From Pseudomonadales bacterium (GTDB lineage: Bacteria; Pseudomonadota; Gammaproteobacteria; Pseudomonadales; Ketobacteraceae): DNA of 64,000 nt. Below the pieces are notes generated by a model. It was not told the DNA's origin. It searched no databases and saw only the letters and a list, made by a program, of their open reading frames with translations. Location of the stretch: the NCBI GenBank assembly GCA_002701845.1, contig NZXG01000010.1, positions 1 to 64,000 of the forward strand. Reading direction: 5' to 3'. This document shows, one piece after another, positions 28,955 to 38,847 of this stretch; position 1 is the first letter of the stretch, and every line of letters begins with the position of its first letter. The translations under genes were made by a program, and so were the position numbers.

Positions 28955-29040
28955 TTGCGCGTTTAAAAATCTGGGTAGGGGTTGGTGTTCCTTGCATTAG
29001 GTCATTTGACTTCTTCTATGTGATCGGGGAGAGAAACTGA

Positions 29041-29646
29041 ATGAGTACCGAAGGCGTGAATGAGGGGCGGCGACGTTTCCTGATCGGGGCCACTTCAGCA
29101 GTAGGTGCGGTGGGCGTGGTCGGCGCCGCTGTTCCCTTCGTGAAGTCCTGGAGCCCCAGCGCGAAGGCCAAAAATGCCGGGGCACCGGTGGTGGCTGATA
29201 TCAGCAAACTGGAAGTGGGCCAGCAGATGACCGTGGAATGGCGTGGCAAACCGGTGTGGATTTTGCGCCGCTCGGAAGAGGCCATGGCCAGCCTGGACAA
29301 AGTGGAACAGATGGGTGTGTTGCGGGATCCCGATTCCTCCGAGGCCGCGCAGCCCGAATACATTGATGGCGACGCCCGGGCCCGGGATGGTCACGACAAC
29401 ATTCTGGTAATGATCGGCCTCTGTACGCATCTGGGTTGCTCCCCCCTTTACCGCCCCGATGTGGCGCCCGAAGATCTCGGTAAAGACTGGGTTGGTGGTT
29501 ACTTTTGCCCCTGTCACGGTTCCAAATTCGATCTCTCCGGTCGCGTCTACAAGTCAGTGCCGGCACCTCTCAATATGGAGATCCCGCCCTATTACTATAT
29601 AAGCGATACGCTGATCAAGATCGGTGAAGACGGGGAGGCAGCCTGA
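29041..29646 (+). CDS. petA: Ubiquinol-cytochrome c reductase, Rieske iron-sulfur subunit
   Basis: The 2Fe-2S subunit of the bc1 complex, which moves electrons from quinol to cytochrome c1. The 201-residue protein has a Tat-type N terminus (RRRFLIGA) with one membrane helix (about 13-35). The cluster ligands are Cys128/His130 (CTHLGC) and Cys156/His159 (CPCHGS), with the disulfide cysteines 133 and 158. It is the first gene of petABC, and its stop overlaps the petB start (TGATG). Confidence 0.97.
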   Translation: MSTEGVNEGRRRFLIGATSAVGAVGVVGAAVPFVKSWSPSAKAKNAGAPVVADISKLEVGQQMTVEWRGKPVWILRRSEEAMASLDKVEQMGVLRDPDSSEAAQPEYIDGDARARDGHDNILVMIGLCTHLGCSPLYRPDVAPEDLGKDWVGGYFCPCHGSKFDLSGRVYKSVPAPLNMEIPPYYYISDTLIKIGEDGEAA

Positions 29647-30902
29647 TGAGTTTGTTTCAAAGCGTGATGGGCTGGGTGGACGCCCGGTTCCCGGCCACCA
29701 AGATGTTCGAAGATCACATGAGCAAATATTACGCTCCCAAGAACTTCAACTTCTGGTATTTCTTCGGTTCCCTGGCGCTGTTGGTGCTGGTAAACCAGCT
29801 GCTTACCGGCATCTGGCTCACCATGCTCTACAACCCCAGTGGGGAAGGGGCATTTGCGTCTGTTGAGCTGAACATGATGCGGGATGTGGATTACGGATGG
29901 CTATTGCGCTATCTGCACTCTACCGGTGCCACCGCATTCTTTGTGGTGGTCTACCTGCATATGTTCCGGGGTATGCTGTATGGCTCCTACCGGGCCCCCC
30001 GGGAACTGGTGTGGATCTTCGGTATGACTATCTATCTGGCGCTGATGGCGGAAGCCTTTATGGGGTACCTGCTGCCCTGGGGGCAGATGTCCTACTGGGG
30101 CGCCCAGGTGATTATCTCCCTGTTTGGCGCGGTGCCGGTGTTCGGCGATGCCATCATGGAGTGGATTCGCGGCGATTACCTGATTTCCGGAATTACCTTG
30201 AACCGCTTCTTTGCCCTGCATGTGGTGGCGCTGCCCATTGTGATCCTGGCGCTGGTGCTGATGCATATCATCGCCCTGCATGAGGTGGGCTCCAACAATC
30301 CTGACGGCATCGAGATCAAGAAGCTGAAGGATGAGAACGGCGTGCCCCTGGACGGTATTCCCTTCCACCCCTATTACAGTGTGCATGACCTGGTGGGTAT
30401 TGTTGTGTTCCTGTTCGTTTTCCTCACCGTGGTGTTCTTCTTCCCCGAAGGTGGCGGATACTTCCTGGAAAAACCCAACTTTGAGCCCGCCAACCCCTTG
30501 AAAACCCCGGATCATATTGCTCCGGTCTGGTACTTCACTCCGTTCTACGCCATCCTGCGGGCGGTGCCGGACAAGCTGTTCGGTGTGATTGCCATGGGGG
30601 CCTCCATAGCGGTACTGTTTGTGCTGCCCTGGCTGGATCGCAGCCCGGTGAAATCCATCCGCTACAAAGGCTGGGTGAGTAAAGTGATGCTGGGCCTGTT
30701 CGTGGTGGCCTTTGTGATCCTGGGCATTTGCGGCGTGAAGCAGCCGGATCTGCACGTGGGTTTCCTGCCCTTTGAGATCACTTACAGAGCGTTAGGCCAG
30801 ATTTGTACGGTGTTTTACTTTGCGTACTTTATTCTGATGCCGGTCTGGACCTCAATCGAAACCTGTAAACCCGTTCCTGAGCGAGTAAGGATGGCACACT
30901 GA
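29646..30902 (+). CDS. petB: Ubiquinol-cytochrome c reductase, cytochrome b
   Basis: The membrane core of the bc1 complex. It carries two b hemes and both quinone sites across eight helices. The 418-residue length is normal for proteobacteria. Visible landmarks are heme-His segments (LRYLHSTGATAFFVVVYLHMFRG, and FFALHVVALPIVILALVLMHIIALHEVG), the Qo-site loop around GYLLPWGQMSYWGA, and the PEW-like ef-loop region HIAPVWYF, which has PVWYF in place of the usual PEWYF. Its start and end both share one base with its neighbours. Confidence 0.97.
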   Translation: MSLFQSVMGWVDARFPATKMFEDHMSKYYAPKNFNFWYFFGSLALLVLVNQLLTGIWLTMLYNPSGEGAFASVELNMMRDVDYGWLLRYLHSTGATAFFVVVYLHMFRGMLYGSYRAPRELVWIFGMTIYLALMAEAFMGYLLPWGQMSYWGAQVIISLFGAVPVFGDAIMEWIRGDYLISGITLNRFFALHVVALPIVILALVLMHIIALHEVGSNNPDGIEIKKLKDENGVPLDGIPFHPYYSVHDLVGIVVFLFVFLTVVFFFPEGGGYFLEKPNFEPANPLKTPDHIAPVWYFTPFYAILRAVPDKLFGVIAMGASIAVLFVLPWLDRSPVKSIRYKGWVSKVMLGLFVVAFVILGICGVKQPDLHVGFLPFEITYRALGQICTVFYFAYFILMPVWTSIETCKPVPERVRMAH

Positions 30903-31561
30903 TGAATAAAGTCTTTCTATCTGTCATTGTATTGTGTCTTCCTTTGTTGGCTGAGGCTGCGGGGGGTGGCAACAATGAATACATTGTACATGCGCCCATC
31001 AACCTGGATGACAAAGTCTCCCTGCAGCGGGGGGCGCAGATCTTTGTGAACAACTGTCTGGGTTGTCACTCCGCCCAGTACATGCGTTACGGCCGGGTGG
31101 CCGAGGACCTGGGAATTCCTCCGGAAATCATGCGGGAAAACATGATGTTCACCACCGATCGCATCGGCGACACCATGCATACCGCCATGCCTGGGGACCT
31201 GGGTAAGAAATGGTTCGGGGTCGTGCCCCCGGACCTGACACTGGTGGCCCGGGTGCGGGGTGAAGACTGGCTGTATTCCTACCTCACTAATTTCTACGAG
31301 GATGAATCCCGGCCCTGGGGTGTGAATAACCACGTGTTTCCCGATGTCGCCATGCCCCATGTGTTGTCCAATATGGAAATGGAACTGGGCGAGGACAAGT
31401 TCAATGAAGCCATGGCGGACCTGACCAATTACATGGTGTACATGGCTGAGCCCATCCGGGCCGAGCGTGAGCGGCTGGGTGTATACGTGTTGATTTTCCT
31501 GGCGGTGCTGGCCGTTCCCGTGTATTTCCTCAACAAGGAATACTGGAAGGACATCCACTGA
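30902..31561 (+). CDS. petC: Ubiquinol-cytochrome c reductase, cytochrome c1
   Basis: Heme-c subunit of the bc1 complex. It faces the periplasm and passes electrons to soluble or membrane cytochrome c. The 219-residue precursor has a signal peptide (about 1-20, MNKVFLSVIVLCLPLLAEAA), the heme motif CLGCH at 52-56, an axial-Met region likely near DVAMPHVL, and a C-terminal anchor helix (about 192-208, LGVYVLIFLAVLAVPVYFL). It is translationally coupled to petB (TGATG). Confidence 0.97.
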   Translation: MNKVFLSVIVLCLPLLAEAAGGGNNEYIVHAPINLDDKVSLQRGAQIFVNNCLGCHSAQYMRYGRVAEDLGIPPEIMRENMMFTTDRIGDTMHTAMPGDLGKKWFGVVPPDLTLVARVRGEDWLYSYLTNFYEDESRPWGVNNHVFPDVAMPHVLSNMEMELGEDKFNEAMADLTNYMVYMAEPIRAERERLGVYVLIFLAVLAVPVYFLNKEYWKDIH

Positions 31562-31588
31562 TCCGGAACCGTGGTTTTATGGTGCTTT

Positions 31589-31617
31589 GGGGCGACAGGC
31601 TGAACGGCCTTCGCCCC
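31589..31617 (+). terminator. Possible terminator after petC
   Basis: GGGGCGA (31589-31595) and TCGCCCC (31611-31617) pair around a 15-nt loop 28 nt after the petC stop, but only TTC follows, so it may be weak or a simple hairpin. Confidence 0.35.
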
Positions 31618-31684
31618 TTCGCCATTTCTGTTGCAGGCTGTTTGCAGCCCTCTTATCAAGTATTATGCGCTGGAGTGAACTAGC

Positions 31685-32317
31685 ATGGGTGTCATTGCCA
31701 AACGATCTTCGATGACCTTTTTCTCTGATGGTAACGACCATTACAGCCACCGGGTTCGCATCGTTTTGGCGGAGAAAGGTGTGGCGGTGGATGTGCTGGA
31801 TATTGATCCGGCGGAAAAACCGGAAGATCTCTCCACCCTGAATCCGTATAACGAACTGCCCACTCTGGTGGATCGCGAGCTGACCCTGTACGAACCCAAC
31901 ATCATGATGGAATATCTCGATGAGCGGTTCCCCCATCCGCCTCTGTTACCGGTGTATCCGGTGGAGCGGGCCCGCAGTCGTCTGCTGATTCACCGGATCC
32001 ATCGCGACTGGTGTCCGGCGGTGGATGCACTGCTGGCGGGCACGGAGAAAGAGGCGGCGCTCAACAAGCACCGCAAAGAGCTGATGGAAAATCTTGCCGC
32101 CATCGATCCTATTTTTGCGGAAAAGCCGTATTTCATGAGCGATGACTTTACCCTGGTGGACTGCAGTGTGGCACCCATTCTGTGGCGCCTGCCGGCCATG
32201 GGTGTCGAGCTGCAAAAATCCAAGTGTGGAAATCTGCTGGCTTACGGTGATCGCCTGTTTGCCCGTGAGTCTTTTCAGGCCAGCCTGTCAGACGCCGAGC
32301 GGGAGCTGCGTTTGTAA
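31685..32317 (+). CDS. sspA: Stringent starvation protein A
   Basis: An RNA-polymerase-associated protein with a glutathione-S-transferase fold, made under starvation and stress. The 210-residue protein has the thioredoxin-like N domain (SMTFFSDGNDHYSHRVRIVLAEKG), the surface-exposed PHP motif region in RFPHPPLLPVYP, and an all-helical C domain. It lacks GST catalytic residues. sspB follows 72 nt later, the usual pairing, and petABC lies upstream as in Pseudomonas-like genomes. Confidence 0.96.
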   Translation: MGVIAKRSSMTFFSDGNDHYSHRVRIVLAEKGVAVDVLDIDPAEKPEDLSTLNPYNELPTLVDRELTLYEPNIMMEYLDERFPHPPLLPVYPVERARSRLLIHRIHRDWCPAVDALLAGTEKEAALNKHRKELMENLAAIDPIFAEKPYFMSDDFTLVDCSVAPILWRLPAMGVELQKSKCGNLLAYGDRLFARESFQASLSDAERELRL

Positions 32318-32389
32318 GCGGAGTCGCCCCGCTGGAAAATTCATGCCACCGTCGCTTGCCTCGCCGGTGGCCCGGACAGTGAGTCATTT

Positions 32390-32779
32390 ATGACCCCCAG
32401 TCGCCCCTATTTTGTTCGTGCCGTGTATGAATGGATTCTGGATAACGAACTCACCCCCTATCTGCTGGTGAGCGCCACCTATCCGGGGGTACAGGTGCCA
32501 TCAGAGTTCGTCAGTGAAGGTAAGATCATTCTGAATCTGGCGCCTTCAGCCATACGCAACCTGCACATGGGCAATGATGAAGTGGCCTTTTCCGCCCGTT
32601 TTTCCGGTCAGGCCCGTAACCTGCGGGTGCCCATTGGTGCCTTGCTGGCTATTTATGCCAAGGAGAATGGCCAGGGCATGTTCTTCGAGGAAGACGAGAT
32701 TCCCCCTCCCTCCGGCACTGACGATGACGGCCAGGGAAAACCGGCCGCCGGCAAACCCTCACTCAAAGTCGTCAAATAA
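32390..32779 (+). CDS. sspB: ClpXP protease specificity-enhancing factor SspB
   Basis: An adaptor that delivers ssrA-tagged proteins to ClpXP. The 129-residue protein has a compact substrate-binding domain (about 5-105; RPYFVRAVYEWILDN, GKIILNLAPSAIRNL, FSARFSGQ), then a flexible Gly/Pro/Asp-rich linker. It ends with the short ClpX-binding tail LKVVK. It is paired with sspA and followed by a convergent SIS-domain gene. Confidence 0.96.
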   Translation: MTPSRPYFVRAVYEWILDNELTPYLLVSATYPGVQVPSEFVSEGKIILNLAPSAIRNLHMGNDEVAFSARFSGQARNLRVPIGALLAIYAKENGQGMFFEEDEIPPPSGTDDDGQGKPAAGKPSLKVVK

Positions 32780-32800
32780 TTTTTCGCTTGCCGGCTCGGT

Positions 32801-33457
<657 letters not shown>

Positions 33458-33505
33458 TTAAGCCGTCCGCTGGCGCGAGCGTGCCATTATAGGGGAATCC
33501 GATGA

Positions 33506-33898
33506 CTAGTAGAATGCAGCCGCTACCCAATCAATCTCTGGGGCGGCATCAAGCTCGCCGCTGATGCCCACCACATCAAAGCGGCAGGGGGGCCAGCGAT
33601 CACCGAAATGCTGCTGCAGAAAAAAGCCCGCGGTGCGCACCAGCTTGCGCTGCTTGCTGCGGGTGACGGTGGCCAGGGGGGAGCCATGTTCGGTTGCCGC
33701 CCGGAACCGCACCTCAACGAATACCAGCATCTCCCCATCTTGCATGATGAGATCGATCTCGCCGGTTTTGCTCTGAAAATTGGCGCTATGGAATTCCAGC
33801 CCCTGGCGGCAGAGATATTCCCGCGCCAGGGTCTCAGCCTGATTGCCGGCCCGTTTGCGGGTGGTGGGTGGCCGGGTGTCCGGTGGTACTGACTTCAT
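33506..33898 (-). CDS. YraN (UPF0102) endonuclease-fold protein
   Basis: A 130-residue protein of the YraN/UPF0102 family with a restriction-endonuclease-like fold; its role is not settled. Family motifs are GNQAETLAREYLCRQGLEF, SKTGEIDLIMQDGEMLVFVEVRFR (acidic PD-(D/E)XK-like core) and KQRKLVRTAGFFL. The ATG at 33898 places the start 65 nt inside the 3' end of lpoA in another frame, and no later ATG, GTG or TTG in frame fits. It lies between lpoA and the SIS gene. Confidence 0.92.
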   Translation of the reverse strand: MKSVPPDTRPPTTRKRAGNQAETLAREYLCRQGLEFHSANFQSKTGEIDLIMQDGEMLVFVEVRFRAATEHGSPLATVTRSKQRKLVRTAGFFLQQHFGDRWPPCRFDVVGISGELDAAPEIDWVAAAFY

Positions 33899-35795
33899 TG
33901 CGCGATTCCGCTGCTGCCGTAGGTTCATCCGTTGCCGGTGCGACTTTGGGCAGCAACTGCGGCTGGCCCTGTTTGATAACCGCCCAGACCAGTTCCCGCT
34001 TGACCTTGTTATCGATACCAATACTGAGGTTGCCGGTGGCCCCGAACAGGCCGGCGTCGGGAATTTGGGTCAGCAGCTGCAATTTCGATTGCAGCCGGTA
34101 GGCGTCCACGCCCATGGCATTGAGTCGCGCGTAGCGGTGATCCGCTGCCGGCCAGGCGCGGTTAAAGGCCTGCTGAATGGTGTCGGGATTCTCCAGCAAC
34201 CAGGGAATATCGCAGAACTCGATGCCATTGAGGTCGCTGTCCAGTTTGGGGTTGGGCTCACCGCTGTAGATCTGTGATCCCGCCAGCACCGGTATATCCT
34301 GGGCATAGTAGAAGTCCAGCAGCGGTCGAATCTGGCGCGCCTGTTCCGGGGTGGAAATTAAGTAAATAAAATCGATATCCTGGCGCCGGCGGGGTTGGAA
34401 CTCCAAGGGCTTGCCCAGGATATTGCGCAACTGGCGGGCCCGTTGTTCGCTGTATTGTACCAACAGCATTTGCTGGATGGCCTGAGCCATCTTATCACCA
34501 CTGGCAAAGTTGCCCACGGCGGTGACCATGCCTTTGTCCGCCTGCCATTGCTCCACAAAGGCCAGATAGGCCCGTTCCCACCAGGGGTTATCCTGGTACA
34601 GCACCGCCGCTTTTTCATATTGCCGGTGCAGGCCGTGACGGGCCACCGCGATGGCATCATCTTCCGGCGCCAGGGCAAACTGATACAGATTGGGCGGCGA
34701 CTCGAACTGGCCATAATCCTGGTTCAGGGCAATGGTGGTGACCGGCAAAGGATCTGTGCTTTGCAGCAACAGGCGCAGATTTTCTTTCTGCAGCGGTCCC
34801 ACGATCAGTTCGGCGCCATCGGTCACGGCCTGCTGGTAACTGGTGCGGAACGCCGCGGCGGTGGCGCTGTCGTAGACGCGGATTCTGGGCAGGGACTGCG
34901 GCGATCCCTGGCTGGCGCGCACGTAATAGGCGCTCATAAAGCCATTGAGAATGGCGCGGCCCGCGGCTTTGAATTTGCCCTGGGTGGGTAATAGCAGGGC
35001 AATTTGCTGGGGCTGTAAACTGCTCAGTTGCTGTATCACCTGCAACGCCTCCGGCAGAGCGCCGTTGGCCGGGTGACCGGGAAACGCCTGCTGCCACTGC
35101 GCCAGCCGTTCCAGCTGCTGATCCAGATTATCCTGCAGGCCCTTGTAGATCCATGCCAGCTGCAGCCAACCCTGAATCTCCGGCACGGTCACTGTGCTGG
35201 ACAGGGTTTCCAGAGTGTCGGCGGGCAGCGCCACCAGATCATTCCAGATCTGCTGGCGGTTGGCCACCGCCTGTTCGCCGCTGAGCATGGAATCCACAAA
35301 AATGCGCTCGCGGGCGGCGGACAAATGATTGCCCATGGCCTCCCAGGCTTCCGCCCGCTTCAGGCTGATGCGATTCAGCCACTCGCCGGACAATTGGCTG
35401 CTGGCGGTGAGCAGGCCCTTCCGATCCGTGGTCAGCAATTCCTCCGCCTGCTCCGGCTGGTTGCGGGCGAGGTAGGTATCGGCCAGTAACAGCACCAGTT
35501 GCACCCGGGTTTCATGGTCCAGTGGCGCCGGGTCGATGGCCGCCACCAGGCGTTCCGCTGCGCCGGGTTTGGCCTGTTCCAGCAACAGCCGGCCGGCTTC
35601 AATTAAAAGACGTTCCGCCTGCGGACTGGAGCTGGCACGGGCCTGTTCGATCAGGGCCCTGACCGCGGCGGCCTCGCTGGCCTCGGCGCTGACGGCGACA
35701 GCCGGTTTCCGGCCCGGCTGCTGGCAGGCAGCAAGCCCCAGGGCCAAGAGCAAAAGGGAAATTATGGTAAGCTGGCGGCTGCAAATTGGCGTCAT
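33834..35795 (-). CDS. lpoA: Penicillin-binding protein activator LpoA (LppC family)
   Basis: An outer-membrane lipoprotein that activates PBP1A. The 653-residue precursor starts with a signal peptide and lipobox LAAC (Cys24), followed by a TPR-like helical N domain (about 30-270) and a periplasmic-binding-protein-like C domain (about 290-620; IALLLPTQGKFKAAGRAILNGFMSAY, FIYLISTPEQARQIRPLLDFYYA). The start at 35795 puts the lipoprotein signal at the N terminus; the reading to 36026 adds antisense rsmI sequence. The tail is rich in Thr, Pro and His, and its last 65 nt overlap yraN. Confidence 0.93.
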   Translation of the reverse strand: MTPICSRQLTIISLLLLALGLAACQQPGRKPAVAVSAEASEAAAVRALIEQARASSSPQAERLLIEAGRLLLEQAKPGAAERLVAAIDPAPLDHETRVQLVLLLADTYLARNQPEQAEELLTTDRKGLLTASSQLSGEWLNRISLKRAEAWEAMGNHLSAARERIFVDSMLSGEQAVANRQQIWNDLVALPADTLETLSSTVTVPEIQGWLQLAWIYKGLQDNLDQQLERLAQWQQAFPGHPANGALPEALQVIQQLSSLQPQQIALLLPTQGKFKAAGRAILNGFMSAYYVRASQGSPQSLPRIRVYDSATAAAFRTSYQQAVTDGAELIVGPLQKENLRLLLQSTDPLPVTTIALNQDYGQFESPPNLYQFALAPEDDAIAVARHGLHRQYEKAAVLYQDNPWWERAYLAFVEQWQADKGMVTAVGNFASGDKMAQAIQQMLLVQYSEQRARQLRNILGKPLEFQPRRRQDIDFIYLISTPEQARQIRPLLDFYYAQDIPVLAGSQIYSGEPNPKLDSDLNGIEFCDIPWLLENPDTIQQAFNRAWPAADHRYARLNAMGVDAYRLQSKLQLLTQIPDAGLFGATGNLSIGIDNKVKRELVWAVIKQGQPQLLPKVAPATDEPTAAAESRNEVSTTGHPATHHPQTGRQSG

Positions 35796-35816
35796 GGGGT
35801 AAGGGCCTGCGATTGA

Positions 35817-36662
35817 ATGGCAACTGGAATTTTGTATATTGTGGCAACACCCATCGGTAATCTCAACGACATCACGCTGCGGGCGCTGGAGGTGCTGCGG
35901 CAGGTGGCGGTGATTGCCGCTGAAGATACCCGCCACAGCAAAAAGCTGCTGGATCATTATGGCATCGAGACCCCTTTGATGTCGGTACATGATCACAATG
36001 AGGCGGACCAGGTGGGGGCGCTGCAAACCCGCTTGCAGAATGGAGAGTCGGTGGCCCTGATTTCCGACGCCGGCACCCCCTTGATCAGTGACCCCGGGTT
36101 CCGGGTGGTGCGGGCCCTGCAGCAGGCGGAGGTGGAAGTGGTGGCGGTACCGGGACCCTGTGCCGCCATCGCGGCTTTGTCCATCGCTGGTTTGCCCACG
36201 GACCGCTTTCTGTTCGTGGGCTTTTTACCGACGAAACAGCAGGCCCGCCGCAGCGCACTGGAAGCATTGCTGCAGGAGCGGGGCACCCTGGTGTTGTACG
36301 AATCCCCCAAGCGGATTAAGTCGACCCTGGAAGACGTGGCTTCGGTGCTGGGGCAACAACGGGAGGTGGCGGTGGTTAAAGAAATCACCAAAGCCTATGA
36401 AACGGTGCGCCGGGGCGCAGCCTTGGACGTACTGGATTGGTTGCAGCAGGATCAGCATCATTGCCGGGGGGAGTTTGTATTACTGGTGGCGGGGGCGCCG
36501 GAATCCCTGCCGGCCATCGACCCGGCGGCTCTGCGAGCCCTGCGACTGGCGGCGGAATATATGCCTTTGAAAAAAGCCTGTGGTGTCGTGGCTGAAATTA
36601 CCGGTCTGCCGAAGAATGCCCTGTATGAGGCCGCTCTGGCGGACAATGCTGACAAAGCTTGA
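35817..36662 (+). CDS. rsmI: 16S rRNA (cytidine-1402-2'-O)-methyltransferase
   Basis: An SAM-dependent tetrapyrrole-methylase-fold enzyme that 2'-O-methylates C1402 of 16S rRNA in the decoding centre. The 281-residue protein begins with the family signature LYIVATPIGNLNDITLRAL. It also contains EDTRHSKKLLDHYGI, LISDAGTPLISDPGF and VPGPCAAIAALSIAGLP. It is divergent from lpoA (starts 21 nt apart), so the two share a short promoter region. rnpB follows 31 nt later. Confidence 0.97.
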   Translation: MATGILYIVATPIGNLNDITLRALEVLRQVAVIAAEDTRHSKKLLDHYGIETPLMSVHDHNEADQVGALQTRLQNGESVALISDAGTPLISDPGFRVVRALQQAEVEVVAVPGPCAAIAALSIAGLPTDRFLFVGFLPTKQQARRSALEALLQERGTLVLYESPKRIKSTLEDVASVLGQQREVAVVKEITKAYETVRRGAALDVLDWLQQDQHHCRGEFVLLVAGAPESLPAIDPAALRALRLAAEYMPLKKACGVVAEITGLPKNALYEAALADNADKA

Positions 36663-36693
36663 TTCCAGCGTCGATTCAGGATAATTTCTTGTA

Positions 36694-37042
36694 CAAGTCA
36701 GCCAGACAGTCGCTCCTTCCAGCAGGGGAGGGGAGGAAAGTCCGGGCTCCACAGGGCAAGGTGCCAGGTAACACCTGGGCGGCGTGAGCCGACGGAAAGT
36801 GCAACAGAAAGGACACCGCCTAAGCCAGCATGCTGGCCGGTAAGGGTGAAAAGGTGCGGTAAGAGCGCACCGCGCGACTGGCAACAGCTCGTGGCGATGG
36901 TAAACCCCACCCGGAGCAAGACCAAATAGGGATCCGTTGGCGTGGCCCGCGCTGAATCCGGGTAGGTTGCTAGAGGTCCATGGTGACATGGGTCCCAGAG
37001 GAATGACTGTCCACGACAGAACCCGGCTTACCGGCTGACTTG
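36694..37042 (+). ncRNA. rnpB: RNase P RNA (class A)
   Basis: The catalytic RNA of RNase P, which trims the 5' ends of tRNA precursors. Visible landmarks are the P1 helix from CAAGTCAGCC (36694-36703) pairing perfectly with GGCTGACTTG (37033-37042); the conserved core GGAGGGGAGGAAAGTCCGGGCTCC; AGGGTGAAAAGGTGCGGTAAGAGCGCACCGC; GGCAACAG; TAAACCCCACCCGGAGCAAGACCAAATAGG; and the final ACAGAACCCGGCTTA. About 350 nt is normal. Exact ends are set by P1. Confidence 0.96.
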
Positions 37043-37274
37043 CTTTTCCTCCCGATGTCCGCACATTGCCTGCCGCAACCTGACGGACTGTTCTAAAAAC
37101 ACTCATCTCATATCGCTAAATATTATCTGGTTCTAGAAACCCCATTAAGAGCGTTTTCTATCCCTCTGTTTTCTATTGTATTTCTATTCGTCAAATCCCC
37201 GGCGCCCCCTGGTCTTTGCTGCGTAAGTCTTTGTTTTTGCGTATCAAATTCACATTTTTGCCCGGTATTTCAGC

Positions 37275-37304
37275 TTGACAATAAAGCGTACGGCTCCCTA
37301 TAGT
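37275..37304 (+). promoter_or_regulatory. Strong sigma-70 promoter of the dcw cluster
   Basis: A perfect TTGACA (37275-37280) and TATAGT (37299-37304) are 18 nt apart. Transcription would start near 37311 and read mraZ and the cell-division genes. Confidence 0.8.
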
Positions 37305-37334
37305 GTCTTGCAGGTGTCACGTAGTGGTTTAAAT

Positions 37335-37359
37335 TGGTTGCAGGTGGGAAAAAGTGGGA
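37335..37359 (+). promoter_or_regulatory. MraZ-type repeat operator
   Basis: Three 5-nt units at a 10-nt period, TGGTT (37335), TGGGA (37345) and TGGGA (37355), match the TGGGN-N5-TGGGN arrangement bound by MraZ; the first unit is imperfect. They lie about 25-50 nt after the predicted start of transcription. Confidence 0.7.
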
Positions 37360-37450
37360 GATATGGCGTAAGTTCAGCGCCATGTTGTGATGGGTGGCAA
37401 CCGGTGGATGCCTGATCAGCTCCAGCGGTGGCAAATAAGAAGGTAAACAG

Positions 37451-37909
37451 GTGTTCAGAGGCCCCAGCGCGCTCAGTCTTGATGTGAAAGGACGGATGGT
37501 GATGCCCAGCCGTTATCGCGATGCGCTGTCTGAATACTGCAACGGCAAGCTGGTGGTCACCCTGGATTTTGAGGGTAACTGCCTGTCCCTGCACCCACTC
37601 CCGGACTGGGAGGAGGTGGAAGCAAAGCTCCTCAATATGCCCGCACTGAATACGGCCACCCGGCGTTTGCAACGGATGTTGCTGGGCTATGCCACGGAAG
37701 TGGAAATGGACAGCAATGGCCGGGTCAGCCTGCCGGGGCTGCTGCGGGACAAAGTGAACCTGGGCAAGAAAATCATGCTGGTGGGACTGGGCAAAAAGCT
37801 GGAGATCTGGCCTGAGGATCGCTGGACTGACAGTTTTGAGCAGTGGGTGGAGGAAGGTCCCATCAATGCCGATGACCTCCCCGACGTTGTACAGAATATT
37901 GTGTTCTGA
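37451..37909 (+). CDS. mraZ: Transcriptional regulator MraZ
   Basis: A DNA-binding protein with two AbrB-like SpoVT domains that represses its own operon. The 152-residue protein has the DXXXR motif in both halves: [15 protein letters not shown] near residue 10 and [15 protein letters not shown] near 87. The start is GTG at 37451, preceded by AAGGTAAACAG. It is the first dcw gene and carries its probable operator 90 nt upstream. The stop overlaps the rsmH ATG. Confidence 0.97.
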   Translation: MFRGPSALSLDVKGRMVMPSRYRDALSEYCNGKLVVTLDFEGNCLSLHPLPDWEEVEAKLLNMPALNTATRRLQRMLLGYATEVEMDSNGRVSLPGLLRDKVNLGKKIMLVGLGKKLEIWPEDRWTDSFEQWVEEGPINADDLPDVVQNIVF

Positions 37910-38847
37910 TGGCAGCGGCGGAACACACTCACGAAACAGTCATGCTGCAAGAAGCGGTGGATGCGTTAGTGATAAACGAATCGGGAATCTACATTGACGG
38001 CACCTACGGGCGGGGCGGCCACAGTCGCCGCATCCTGCAGCGCCTGGCCGCGGACGGCCGTCTGCTTGCCTTTGATAAGGATCCCCAGGCGCTGGCGGAT
38101 GGCCGGGCGCTGATGACCATCGATTCCCGCTTCAGTATTGTGCACGATTCCTTTGCCGCCCTGGGTGAGCACCTGCAGGCGCTGCAACTGAACCAGGGAG
38201 TGGATGGCATTCTGCTGGATCTGGGGGTTTCTTCCCCGCAATTGGATGATCCCGCCCGCGGCTTCAGTTTTCAGGCCGACGGCCCCCTGGACATGCGGAT
38301 GAATAACGCGGCGGGTGAAACCGCAGCCCAGTGGTTGGCGCGGGCGGAGCAGGACGAGATCGCCAGGGTCGTGAAGGAGTATGGCGAGGAACGTTACGCC
38401 CGGCGTATTGCCCGGGCCATCGTTGAATCCCGCCAGGCTCAGCCTCTCACCACCACCGCTCAATTGGCGGCTCTGGTGGCGCGGGCCAATCCCTCCCGGG
38501 AGCGGGGCAAGCACCCGGCCACCCGGACCTTTCAGGGAATCCGCATTCATATCAACCGCGAACTTGAGGATCTGGAGCAGGCGCTGGGCTCCATATTGGA
38601 CTGTCTCAAGCCCGGCGCACGGCTGGTGGTCATCAGTTTTCATTCGCTGGAGGACCGGCTGGTAAAACGCTTTATTCAGCGTAAGGAAAAGGGCGACCCG
38701 GTACCCCGGCATCTGCCGGTGCGGGACACGGCTCTGAACCGCGAACTGCGCAGTGTGGGCAAAGCCGTCAAGGCCTCCAGCGCCGAAGTGGCGCGCAATC
38801 CCAGGGCCCGCAGCGCGATTATGCGGGTAGCGGAGAAACTGGCATGA
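37909..38847 (+). CDS. rsmH: 16S rRNA (cytosine-1402-N4)-methyltransferase
   Basis: An SAM-dependent methyltransferase (formerly MraW) that N4-methylates C1402 of 16S rRNA, the same nucleotide as RsmI. The 312-residue protein shows [13 protein letters not shown], the SAM-binding [36 protein letters not shown] and [12 protein letters not shown]. It is coupled to mraZ (TGATG) and overlaps ftsL by 4 nt. Confidence 0.98.
   Translation: MAAAEHTHETVMLQEAVDALVINESGIYIDGTYGRGGHSRRILQRLAADGRLLAFDKDPQALADGRALMTIDSRFSIVHDSFAALGEHLQALQLNQGVDGILLDLGVSSPQLDDPARGFSFQADGPLDMRMNNAAGETAAQWLARAEQDEIARVVKEYGEERYARRIARAIVESRQAQPLTTTAQLAALVARANPSRERGKHPATRTFQGIRIHINRELEDLEQALGSILDCLKPGARLVVISFHSLEDRLVKRFIQRKEKGDPVPRHLPVRDTALNRELRSVGKAVKASSAEVARNPRARSAIMRVAEKLA

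Larger units (their letters stand above)
37043..37450 (+). promoter_or_regulatory. AT-rich intergenic region and leader of mraZ
   Basis: The 408 nt between rnpB and mraZ are AT-rich in the first two thirds and hold no gene that I can see. The region contains the mra promoter at 37275-37304 and the MraZ-type repeat operator at 37335-37359. The implied 5' leader is about 140 nt. Confidence 0.7.

Noticed and set aside
35796-36026. N-terminal extension of LpoA
   Set aside because: It would be antisense to rsmI and would bury the lipoprotein signal and lipobox that begin at 35795.
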